Source of the DNA: Paracoccaceae bacterium
GTDB taxonomy: Bacteria > Pseudomonadota > Alphaproteobacteria > Rhodobacterales > Rhodobacteraceae
Length of the DNA: 9,099 nucleotides
Direction of reading: 5' to 3'
NCBI GenBank assembly: GCA_003447515.1
Contig: DLZA01000064.1
Span: 1,895-10,993, forward strand
Both the position numbers and the translations under genes were made by a program. Every line of letters starts with the position of its first letter. The stretch's first letter is position 1. Shown one piece after another: positions 1-5,565 of this stretch. Under the pieces are notes generated by a model. That model saw only the letters and a program-made list of their open reading frames with translations, did not search any database and was not told the DNA's origin.

Positions 1-602
1 GCTGTAAACATACCAGAGCAAGATCCACATGTCGGACAGGCCGCCTCTTCAATCGCAAGCACTTCTTCCTCAGTGCGATCAGGATTTGCCGCTTCCATCA
101 TGGCGTCTACCAAATCAACAGCTTTCAAATCACCGTCAATGTCCACCTTACCCGCTTCCATCGGACCACCCGAAACAAAGACAACAGGGATATCGATGCG
201 CAGCGCAGCCATCATCATGCCCGGCGTAATCTTGTCACAGTTTGAAATACACACCATCGCATCGGCACAATGCGCATTAACCATGTATTCCACACTATCC
301 GCAATCACTTCGCGCGAAGGCAAGGAATAGAGCATTCCATCATGCCCCATCGCAATTCCATCATCTACGGCAATGGTGTTCATTTCTTTGGCCACACCGC
401 CAGCAGCGTGAATTTCTTCAGCCACCAATTGTCCCAAGTCCTTTAGGTGAACATGCCCTGGTACAAACTGCGTGAAAGAGTTCACAACCGCGATGATCGG
501 TTTGCCAAAATCACTATCAGTCATTCCCGTCGCGCGCCAAAGGCCACGAGCCCCCGCCATATTACGGCCATGTGTCGATGTTCGGGAACGATACGGTATC
601 AT
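1..602 (-). CDS. ilvD: Dihydroxy-acid dehydratase, N-terminal 200 residues (partial at window edge)
   Basis: This is the start of dihydroxy-acid dehydratase, which converts 2,3-dihydroxy-isovalerate and 2,3-dihydroxy-3-methylvalerate to the 2-keto acids that precede valine, leucine and isoleucine. The translation begins [20 protein letters not shown], the family's typical N-terminus. Visible motifs are [12 protein letters not shown] (80-90) with a Mg-binding Asp, SNCDKITPG (120-128) with Cys122 and the usually carbamylated Lys124, and [10 protein letters not shown] (189-198) with Cys195. Position 49 is Gly (FVPGHVH), not the Cys of the three-cysteine [2Fe-2S] type. That matches the E. coli-like form, known for an oxygen-labile [4Fe-4S] cluster. 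The frame stays open to base 1, and about two thirds of the usual ~610 residues lie outside. The ATG at 602-600 has a GAGG ribosome site at 615-612, about ten bases upstream. Identity is very secure; cluster type is inferred. Confidence 0.97.
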   Translation of the reverse strand, partial: MIPYRSRTSTHGRNMAGARGLWRATGMTDSDFGKPIIAVVNSFTQFVPGHVHLKDLGQLVAEEIHAAGGVAKEMNTIAVDDGIAMGHDGMLYSLPSREVIADSVEYMVNAHCADAMVCISNCDKITPGMMMAALRIDIPVVFVSGGPMEAGKVDIDGDLKAVDLVDAMMEAANPDRTEEEVLAIEEAACPTCGSCSGMFT

Positions 603-754
603 TGGGTCTGTCCTCACGTAGAATTGTTCCAAGTTGTTTTGCCTGATGCATTATGGAAATGCCAGCCCCGAGCGTAGAACAGTTCTTTAATATCCTTAAA
701 AAATGTTTGTAGCCATGTACTGAAAGCTCAAACTTGCATTTCACAAAATTACGA

Positions 755-848
755 CTCAGGACACTCAGCTACACATCAGCCTGAGCGAAGAAAGACAGAT
801 TCCAGCCGGAGAAGACAGTTCGAGTATTGTCTGTCTAAATTTCCAGAC
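755..848 (-). repeat. Cluster of competing inverted repeats in the putative ilvD leader
   Basis: Read on the minus strand, as an ilvD leader would be, the segment carries several complementary words. GTCTG (848-844) can pair with CAGAC (833-829). AGACAG (836-831) can pair with CTGTCT (818-813). The longer AGACAGA (836-830) can pair with TCTGTCT (799-793). These pairings exclude one another. Downstream lies CTCAGG (785-780) with CCTGAG (760-755), followed by a T-rich stretch containing TTTT. The arrangement resembles an attenuator, but I see no leader peptide rich in Ile, Leu or Val codons, so the role is open. Confidence 0.35.
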
Positions 849-943
849 CACGTCTCGTTGCGGCAGCGCACAAGGAGTGCACCAAAAGCCGTCCAAAAAA
901 ACTAAATCCGGTTAATCCAATGTATCCACGTACCCTAAAATAA

Positions 944-959
944 AATCTATCGTTAGATT
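944..959. promoter_or_regulatory. Perfect dyad AATCTA-N4-TAGATT, operator-like (site 1)
   Basis: A 16-bp palindrome with perfect 6-bp arms and the 4-base centre TCGT. It sits inside the spacer of the tentative ilvD promoter (TTGATG 967-962, TTTATT 944-939). A related word on the opposite strand occurs at 1064-1079. The size and symmetry suit a dimeric regulator, but I cannot name the family. Confidence 0.4.
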
Positions 960-1063
960 AGCATCAACATCCACTATATGTGGAACCCTTCAGGATATCG
1001 TAATGTTATCAGATATATAAATTCCAATGCGCTAAATTTAAAATTAGTGATGAGCACAATTCT

Positions 1064-1079
1064 TGTCTAACGTCAGATT
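1064..1079. promoter_or_regulatory. Imperfect dyad TGTCTAACGTCAGATT, operator-like (site 2)
   Basis: This matches the reverse complement of the 944-959 dyad at 12 of 16 positions, sharing TCTAACG and AGATT. It is itself an imperfect palindrome: TCTAACGTCAGA agrees with its own reverse complement at 10 of 12 positions. It lies about 110 bp upstream of the gabD start, with its centre about 120 bp from site 1. The pair could be two sites for one regulator of the divergent promoters; this is an inference from sequence alone. Confidence 0.4.
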
Positions 1080-1189
1080 GCTGTAAGTTTCATCAAGCTC
1101 ATTCACGAATTAGCCAGAGACAACACTTGCTCTACGAGCCTAATTCGTGTCAGGACTGCCATAAAGCCAGACCTATTATGGAGCAAATC

Positions 1190-2665
1190 ATGCTGACGAC
1201 CACAAACCTCAAGAACCTTCTCAAGGACCCAACCCTCCTGTGCAACAAAGCGTTCGTCGCAGGTGAATGGATCGACGCCAATGACGGCGCCACGTTTGAT
1301 GTCAAAAATCCTGCCCGCGGTGACGTACTCACAACCTTACCCGATCTGAGCATAATAGAAGTCAAACGCGCAATTGACGCAGCCGAAGCATCTCAGAGAG
1401 CCTGGGCCGCCCGAACAGGTAAAGATCGCGCTGCCATTTTGCGCAAATGGCACGACCTCATGGTTGCCAATGCTGACGACCTAGGCATGATCCTGACCGC
1501 TGAGATGGGCAAACCAATTGCCGAGGGCAAGGGTGAAATTATTTATGGTGCTTCCTTCATCGAATGGTTCGCAGAAGAAGCCAAACGCATCTACGGGGAA
1601 ACCATTCCTGGCCACTTGCCAGACAAACGCATCACTGTACTGAAACAACCAGTCGGCGTAGTCGCCTCTATCACACCATGGAACTTCCCAAACGCCATGA
1701 TTGCCCGCAAAGTTGCACCCGCACTTGCAGTTGGCTGTACATTCGTTGCACGACCAGCGAAAGAAACACCACTCTCCGCCCTTGCAATGGCCCTTTTAGC
1801 TGAGCGTGCAGGCGTCCCCGCTGGTGTATTTTCCGTCATCACGAACACCCGCGCTTCCATTGTTGGAAAAGAATTCTGCGACAACCCAATTGTTCGCAAA
1901 CTTACTTTCACAGGCTCCACTGAAGTAGGGCGCATTCTTATGGAACAGGCCGCTGGCCAGATCATGAAAACATCAATGGAGCTTGGTGGAAACGCCCCGT
2001 TCATCGTATTTGATGACGCAGATCTAGACAAAGCCGTCGAGGGCGCGATGATCTCAAAATATCGTAACAACGGACAAACCTGCGTCTGTGCCAACCGCAT
2101 ATACGTGCAAGCTGGCATTTACGACGCCTTCGCCAAGAAACTCGCGGCAGCCGTTAATGCCATGAGCATCGGTGACGGCCTCGAGGAAGGAATTACAGTT
2201 GGTCCACTGATCAGCATGGATGCCGTTGAAAAAGTAGAAGAACACATCGCTGACGCCACCACCAAAGGCGCGAAGATAGCGGCAGGCGGAACCAGACACG
2301 CGTTGGGCGGCACGTTCTTTCAACCCACAATCCTTACAGGGGTCACATCCGATATGATTGTAACCAACGACGAAACCTTCGGCCCCGTTGCCCCCCTGTT
2401 CAAATTCGAAACAGAAGAGGAAGTTGTTGCAGCCGCCAACGACACAATATTCGGTCTTGCATCCTATTTTTACTCCAACGATCTCTCCCGAGTTCACCGC
2501 GTACAAGAAGCACTGGAATATGGCATGGTTGGCGTGAATACAGGCCTAATCTCAACAGAAGTCGCACCCTTTGGTGGCATCAAACAATCTGGTATTGGCC
2601 GCGAGGGTTCTTCGCACGGGACAGAAGACTACCTTGAAATGAAATATATCTGCACAAGCATTTAA
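1190..2665 (+). CDS. gabD: NAD(P)-dependent succinate-semialdehyde dehydrogenase
   Basis: A 491-residue aldehyde dehydrogenase that oxidises succinate semialdehyde to succinate, the last step of GABA catabolism, probably in the cytoplasm. It resembles E. coli GabD (482 aa) along its whole length. Visible motifs are the cofactor and oxyanion segment TPWNFP (Asn165), FTGSTEVG (240-247), MELGGNAP with general base Glu264, and NGQTCVCANR with catalytic Cys298 plus Cys300. The Cys-x-Cys pair matches the known redox switch of this family. VAPFGGIKQSGIGREG near the C-terminus is also typical. Arg188 in ARPAKET stands where E. coli has the ribose-binding Lys of KPA. The ATG at 1190 is chosen because GGAG ends six bases upstream and the product fits family length. 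Upstream in-frame starts at 1127 and 1178 would add an unconserved, Cys-containing extension. The enzyme is stand-alone here: no transaminase or transporter gene is adjacent. Confidence 0.93.
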   Translation: MLTTTNLKNLLKDPTLLCNKAFVAGEWIDANDGATFDVKNPARGDVLTTLPDLSIIEVKRAIDAAEASQRAWAARTGKDRAAILRKWHDLMVANADDLGMILTAEMGKPIAEGKGEIIYGASFIEWFAEEAKRIYGETIPGHLPDKRITVLKQPVGVVASITPWNFPNAMIARKVAPALAVGCTFVARPAKETPLSALAMALLAERAGVPAGVFSVITNTRASIVGKEFCDNPIVRKLTFTGSTEVGRILMEQAAGQIMKTSMELGGNAPFIVFDDADLDKAVEGAMISKYRNNGQTCVCANRIYVQAGIYDAFAKKLAAAVNAMSIGDGLEEGITVGPLISMDAVEKVEEHIADATTKGAKIAAGGTRHALGGTFFQPTILTGVTSDMIVTNDETFGPVAPLFKFETEEEVVAAANDTIFGLASYFYSNDLSRVHRVQEALEYGMVGVNTGLISTEVAPFGGIKQSGIGREGSSHGTEDYLEMKYICTSI

Positions 2666-2678
2666 CATTAAATTCTAT

Positions 2679-2820
2679 GTAGTGCTTAGACAAATAACTT
2701 TTAGCGAAAGCAAGTCGGGGCGAAGCATGGGTTAAACGTAAAATTTAAATTTGCTGAACTAGCTTGCGTATGGAATGAAAAATTCCCGCTGGAAGAAACG
2801 CAACGCACTACACCCATGCT
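2679..2820 (+). ncRNA. Possible structured RNA with pseudoknot-like pairing (candidate only)
   Basis: GTAGTGC (2679-2685) is complementary to GCACTAC (2805-2811). AGCATGGGT (2724-2732) is complementary to ACCCATGCT (2812-2820), nine bases without mismatch. The two right-hand arms are contiguous while the left arms are separate, so the stems cross as in a pseudoknot. Inside lie TTGCGT/ACGCAA (2764-2769/2798-2803) capped by GGAAT/ATTCC (2772-2776/2782-2786), and a GCGAAAGC word that can form a GNRA-loop hairpin near 2704-2711. It could be the gabD 3' UTR or a separate RNA, and strand is uncertain. I do not recognise a known RNA class. Confidence 0.25.
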
Positions 2821-2957
2821 GCAAGAAAACCATTAACTTGTTCGTAATCTGTGGGCAATCTTCAAAATAGGTAATAAATTGCAGAGAGCGGACGAAATTG
2901 AACTCATAATTGCAGCCACCAAAGGACACAACCCTCACCACAATCTGCCACAGTTAT

Positions 2958-3078
2958 TATAATCTACTGATCGTGCTCACTGGTAGGCCGATCACCCTAA
3001 TGCGGCGATGGTTCCGCCAGCCGACGAGTGATAATGTTTGGTAAGTGGCGCACTCTAAGACGGAAGATAAAGAGCGCC
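2958..3078 (+). ncRNA. Possible small RNA: TATAAT box followed by three stem-loops (candidate only)
   Basis: A consensus -10 box TATAAT (2958-2963) is followed by TGATCG/CGATCA (2968-2973/2989-2994), then GGCG/CGCC (3004-3007/3015-3018), then GGCG-CA-CTCT/AGAGCGCC (3047-3056/3071-3078, eight pairs with a two-base bulge). These GC-rich stems are unusual in an AT-rich gap. The -35 position (TCACCA, 2935-2940, spacing 17) is poor, and no T-run follows the last stem, so a standard terminator is missing. The last hairpin may instead serve as a weak shared terminator for the convergent genes. Confidence 0.22.
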
Positions 3079-3093
3079 AATTACTTTATAAAA

Positions 3094-3582
3094 TTACGCT
3101 ATGGTTCGAGGTTTTGGGACTTTTCCACAAGATTTAGCCTCGATTGTTTTACCTGTACCCGTAATCTCAATACGGCGAGGTTTTAACGCTTCAGGTACTT
3201 CGCGGACCATTTCTACATGCAAAATACCATTTTCAGTGCTCGCGCCAATGGCCCGCACGTGATCCGCCAGATGAAAGCGCTTCTCAAAAGCGCGAGATGC
3301 AATACCACGGTGCAGATAAGTAACCTGACCCGTGTCTTCCTCCTCGGCCTTCTTAGCCGAAATCACAAGCTGTCCATCACGCATTTCAATCAGGAGATCA
3401 TCTTCCGAAAAACCAGCAATAGCTACTGAAATGCGAAAGTCATTTTCGTCAGTTTTTTCAATATTATATGGCGGGTATCCATTTGTATTTACATCAACTG
3501 ACATGGCACGATCTACCATAGACGCAAGACGATCAAAACCAACAGTTGAGCGATATAGGGGCGCAAAATCATAAGTTCGCAT
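3094..3582 (-). CDS. Small heat shock protein, Hsp20/IbpA family
   Basis: A 162-residue ATP-independent holdase that binds unfolding proteins in the cytoplasm and hands them to DnaK/ClpB. The N-terminus MRTYDFAPLYRSTVGFDRL is the classic IbpA-type start. The alpha-crystallin domain runs from about residue 37 (YPPYNIEK) to 128, with YLHRGIASRAFEKRFHL (89-105) and the ENGILHVEM signature (117-125). RRIEI (136-140) supplies the C-terminal I-x-I anchor, followed by a basic tail. The ATG at 3582-3580 is chosen because AAGGAGGA lies nine bases upstream and the protein then starts exactly like IbpA. An in-frame TTG at 3588 is too close to that site. The gene is alone, with its own RpoH-like promoter and thermometer-like leader, so expression is probably controlled by heat at two levels. 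Identity is secure; whether it is IbpA in the strict orthologous sense is not. Confidence 0.95.
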   Translation of the reverse strand: MRTYDFAPLYRSTVGFDRLASMVDRAMSVDVNTNGYPPYNIEKTDENDFRISVAIAGFSEDDLLIEMRDGQLVISAKKAEEEDTGQVTYLHRGIASRAFEKRFHLADHVRAIGASTENGILHVEMVREVPEALKPRRIEITGTGKTIEAKSCGKVPKPRTIA

Positions 3583-3675
3583 AAGCAAACATCCTCCTTA
3601 AGAAGCAACATTTAAATACGGCCTTCCATGTTGGACAGACCAATTTTCACTACCAGACCCCTTGGGGCATCCGAT
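3583..3675 (-). promoter_or_regulatory. ROSE-like RNA thermometer in the hsp20 5' leader (predicted)
   Basis: From the predicted transcript start near 3675 the leader is about 93 nt and folds by eye into three hairpins. The first is GCCC-CAAG-GGGT (3668-3657). The second is GGTC...GGCC with inner TCCA-ACA-TGGA (3641-3620). The third, next to the start codon, pairs TAAATGTTGCT (3614-3604) with AGGATGTTTG (3595-3586). It leaves one unpaired G opposite the ribosome site AAGGAGGA and ends five bases before the AUG. A UYGCU word facing the Shine-Dalgarno with a bulged G is the hallmark of ROSE elements, which control many alpha- and gammaproteobacterial small heat shock genes. The structure was paired by hand, not computed. 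Confidence 0.6.
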
Positions 3676-3681
3676 ACACTC

Positions 3682-3711
3682 TACGTGGGAACGCCCTAGA
3701 GGACTTTCAAG
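3682..3711 (-). promoter_or_regulatory. Heat-shock (RpoH, sigma-32) promoter of hsp20
   Basis: On the minus strand CTTGAAA (3711-3705) is followed after 14 bases by TCCCACGTA (3690-3682). The E. coli sigma-32 consensus is CTTGAAA, 13-15 bases, CCCCATNTA. The -35 part is exact and the -10 part agrees at all defined positions except the first C and the T. Placement directly upstream of a small heat shock gene makes it convincing. It predicts a transcript start near 3675. Confidence 0.75.
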
Positions 3712-3718
3712 ACTGTTT

Positions 3719-3787
3719 GTTTGCGAAAACTAATTTTATGTCTAATTCAGTTGCTAATTCAAAATTTCGTTCGATGGGCACGCAAAC
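3719..3787. repeat. AT-rich 12-bp period repeats within nested inverted repeats
   Basis: CTAATT begins at 3730, 3742 and 3754, giving three units of exactly 12 bp (the last two share CTAATTC). They are enclosed by AATTTT (3732-3737) and AAAATT (3761-3766), and farther out by GTTTGCG (3719-3725) and CGCAAAC (3781-3787). The block sits between the stop of the GNAT gene and the hsp20 promoter. It could end the upstream transcript by forming a hairpin, or serve as an AT-rich upstream element. No T-run follows on the minus strand, so a classical terminator is not supported. Confidence 0.4.
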
Positions 3788-3788
3788 C

Positions 3789-4274
3789 TCAACACGTCAA
3801 ATCGTATCGTTTTATCATTCGATCTACAGGTGTTCCATCCTTCAAAGGCACGGCTTTTACCATATCAAACGGCGCAAACCCCATAGCCGTATAGTACGCC
3901 ATACCCGGCAGGTTATCCGCCCTAATTTGCGCATTAATTTCTAAAAAACCAGCCTGTTGCACCACTACACGCGTATGCTGGAAAAGTACTCTCCCAACGC
4001 CCTTAATTTGAGCACATGCTCGCGCAAAGGTTGCAATATCACTGATCTGGTTAGAACCGCACCCTAACTTGTTAACTTTTTGAAAGCCAAGAATGACACC
4101 ATCCTTTTCAGCGACAAAACAACTGATACTGCCTTCACCCTCAAAATATTTCGCGTGAAACGTGGACAAGGACATGACCTCTTCCATCGCCGTGGTTCCA
4201 CCAATCTCAATGATTTCATTGAGCAATGCACACATCTGTACCGAGTCTGCTACCAACGCCTCACGCACAACCAT
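3789..4274 (-). CDS. GNAT family N-acetyltransferase, last gene of the glc cluster
   Basis: A 161-residue protein of the GCN5-related N-acetyltransferase fold, which transfers acetyl from acetyl-CoA to an amine. The CoA pyrophosphate loop is QIKGVG (89-94), in the form Q/R-x-x-G-x-G, following strand SDIATFARAC. Motif B is NLPGMAYYTAMGF (121-133), with the usual Tyr pair and GF end. The N-terminus VREALVADSVQMCALLNEII is typical. The substrate cannot be read from the sequence. The ATG at 4274 is used: it lies one base after the glcF stop, has CAGG six bases upstream, and gives the normal family length. An earlier in-frame ATG at 4370 would add 32 unconserved residues inside glcF. The near-overlap implies co-transcription and probably translational coupling with glycolate oxidase, though a functional link is unproven. 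Confidence 0.88.
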   Translation of the reverse strand: MVVREALVADSVQMCALLNEIIEIGGTTAMEEVMSLSTFHAKYFEGEGSISCFVAEKDGVILGFQKVNKLGCGSNQISDIATFARACAQIKGVGRVLFQHTRVVVQQAGFLEINAQIRADNLPGMAYYTAMGFAPFDMVKAVPLKDGTPVDRMIKRYDLTC

Positions 4275-4275
4275 A

Positions 4276-5565
4276 TTAAACCTGCAACATGGCAACAGGC
4301 TTCGGCCCACCCGTTGCCCAATCAAGTAATTCAACCGTATGCACAATGGGCACCTCAGTTCCTGACCCAATCTGCATCATACAGCCAATGTTGCCTGCCG
4401 AGATCACATCAGGCTGCCTAGCTTCCAATGTCCGCACCTTCCGTTCCTTCAATTGCCCTGAAATTTCAGGCTGCATCAGGTTGTAGGTCCCAGCTGAACC
4501 ACAACATAAATGACTATCCAAAGGCTCAATTACCTCGTATCCAACACGTTCTAAAAGCACTTTAGGGTAAGTCTTAATCTGCTGACCGTGCTGCAAACTA
4601 CAAGCTGCATGATAAGCAACTCTTAGTCCCTGATCAGATCCCTCAGGCATATCCAACTTCATCAATACCTCCGACACATCCATCGCAATCGCAGACACTC
4701 TTATCGCATCATCCGACAGCGGGCCACATCGGAACATATGCCGGTAATCCTTAATCGTGGTCCCGCACCCAGAGGTATTAATGACCACCGCATCCAGTCC
4801 CTCTCCATTCATTTCAGTGATCCAAGCATTAATATTCTTTCTAGCCGTGTTGTGGCTCTCCGCCGTTTTGCCCATATGATGGGTTAACGCACCACAACAT
4901 CCCTGCCCACGAGCAATCACCACATCACAGCCTAGTCGACGCAACAAACGAATGGTTGCATCATTGATATCCGTATTCAGCGCCCGCTGGGCACAGCCAG
5001 TCATTAGCGCTACGCGCATTTTACGTTTACCCATCGCTGGAAAAACCTGCGCATCATCATTACGGCTCACAGGCGGAATAACCTTAGGCACCATTTCAAA
5101 CATCGCCTTGAGGCGTGGATCAGGAATTAATTTTACAAACGGCTGCCCAATCTTTGCCAACAGCAAAGCTATCCGAAACCGTCTTGGATAAGGCAAAATT
5201 TTTGCTAGAAGCCAGCGTAAAACCCGCTCGAACACAGGCCGGGCATAGGTTTTCTCAATGTATTCCCGCGCATGGTCTACGAGGTGCATGTAATGGACAC
5301 CACTCGGACACGTTGTCATACAAGCCAAGCAAGACAAACAACGATCCACATGCTTAACGGTCTTCTCATCTGCAGGTCGCCCCGTTTCAAGCATATCCTT
5401 GATCAGATATATCCGGCCCCTTGGGCTATCCAACTCATCGCCAAGCACCTGATACGTTGGACACGTTGCCGTACAAAATCCACAGTGTACGCAAGATCTT
5501 AAAATCTCGTTAGACCGTCGAGTAGCTGGGTCCACTAATTGCTCTGGTGTAAATTCTGTTCTCAT
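4276..5565 (-). CDS. glcF: Glycolate oxidase (dehydrogenase), iron-sulfur subunit GlcF
   Basis: A 429-residue Fe-S subunit (E. coli GlcF is 407 aa) that carries electrons from the flavin subunits towards the membrane quinone pool. Two ferredoxin-type [4Fe-4S] motifs are visible: C-x2-C-x2-C-x3-CP at Cys25, 28, 31, 35 and at Cys76, 79, 82, 86. Two cysteine-rich CCG domains follow, at GCCGA (Cys223-224) and HLCCGSAGTY (Cys354-355). Each has the accompanying cysteines, Cys191 and Cys267 in the first and Cys322 and Cys395 in the second. CVHCGFCTATCPTYQ and SPRGRIYLIK match GlcF closely. Its ATG overlaps the glcE stop in ATGA (5565-5562), and the GNAT gene starts one base after its own stop, so the three are tightly coupled. 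All expected cluster ligands are present. Confidence 0.96.
   Translation of the reverse strand: MRTEFTPEQLVDPATRRSNEILRSCVHCGFCTATCPTYQVLGDELDSPRGRIYLIKDMLETGRPADEKTVKHVDRCLSCLACMTTCPSGVHYMHLVDHAREYIEKTYARPVFERVLRWLLAKILPYPRRFRIALLLAKIGQPFVKLIPDPRLKAMFEMVPKVIPPVSRNDDAQVFPAMGKRKMRVALMTGCAQRALNTDINDATIRLLRRLGCDVVIARGQGCCGALTHHMGKTAESHNTARKNINAWITEMNGEGLDAVVINTSGCGTTIKDYRHMFRCGPLSDDAIRVSAIAMDVSEVLMKLDMPEGSDQGLRVAYHAACSLQHGQQIKTYPKVLLERVGYEVIEPLDSHLCCGSAGTYNLMQPEISGQLKERKVRTLEARQPDVISAGNIGCMMQIGSGTEVPIVHTVELLDWATGGPKPVAMLQV

Larger units (their letters stand above)
603..1189. other. Long divergent intergenic region between ilvD and gabD
   Basis: This 587-bp gap separates two divergently read genes and should hold both promoters. 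I find no protein gene here: the short open frames are not preceded by ribosome sites and look like chance. It does hold several inverted repeats. Stems lie at 755-760/780-785 and 793-799/830-836, and 829-833 can pair with 844-848. Two related dyads lie at 944-959 and 1064-1079. On the minus strand a weak promoter can be drawn for ilvD: TTGATG at 967-962 and TTTATT at 944-939, spacing 17. No equally good pair is visible for gabD. These are visual assignments only. Confidence 0.6.
2666..3093. other. Convergent intergenic region, 428 bp, no clear gene
   Basis: The gap lies between the 3' ends of gabD and the heat shock gene. I see no classical hairpin-plus-T-run terminator for either gene. Two clusters of complementary words stand out, at 2679-2820 and 2968-3078, and a consensus TATAAT lies at 2958-2963. 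The plus frame 2705-2959 is open except for one TAA at 2834, which might be chance or a decayed gene. A 60-codon minus-strand frame at 2759-2941 has no ribosome site and no recognisable product. Confidence 0.6.

Noticed and set aside
562..744. 60-codon minus-strand frame overlapping the ilvD start as a possible ilv leader peptide
   Set aside because: It is in a different frame from ilvD, is not enriched in Ile/Leu/Val runs, and has no ribosome site.
1127..1189. In-frame extension of gabD to 1127 (or 1178)
   Set aside because: The extra residues (MLYEPNSCQDCHKARPIMEQ...) do not resemble GabD. GGAG is correctly spaced for the ATG at 1190, and family length fits that start.
1591..2506. Long minus-strand open frames (175 and 150 codons) opposite gabD
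   Set aside because: They are antisense to a well-conserved gene, overlap each other, and show no recognisable protein; they are shadows of gabD codon usage.
2759..2941. 60-codon minus-strand frame in the gabD/hsp20 gap
   Set aside because: No ribosome site and no recognisable protein; the opposite strand is almost equally open, which suggests chance.
2941..3078. tRNA or tmRNA in the stem-loop-rich stretch
   Set aside because: No cloverleaf, no T-loop GGTTCRANYCC motif, no CCA end and no tag-peptide reading frame were found.
3583..3588. TTG start at 3588 for the heat shock protein
   Set aside because: It lies only about four bases from the Shine-Dalgarno, and the protein starting at the ATG at 3582 matches the IbpA N-terminus exactly.
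4275..4370. In-frame extension of the GNAT gene to 4370
   Set aside because: It would overlap the glcF C-terminus by about 95 bases and add unconserved residues. The ATG at 4274 sits directly after the glcF stop with a ribosome site.
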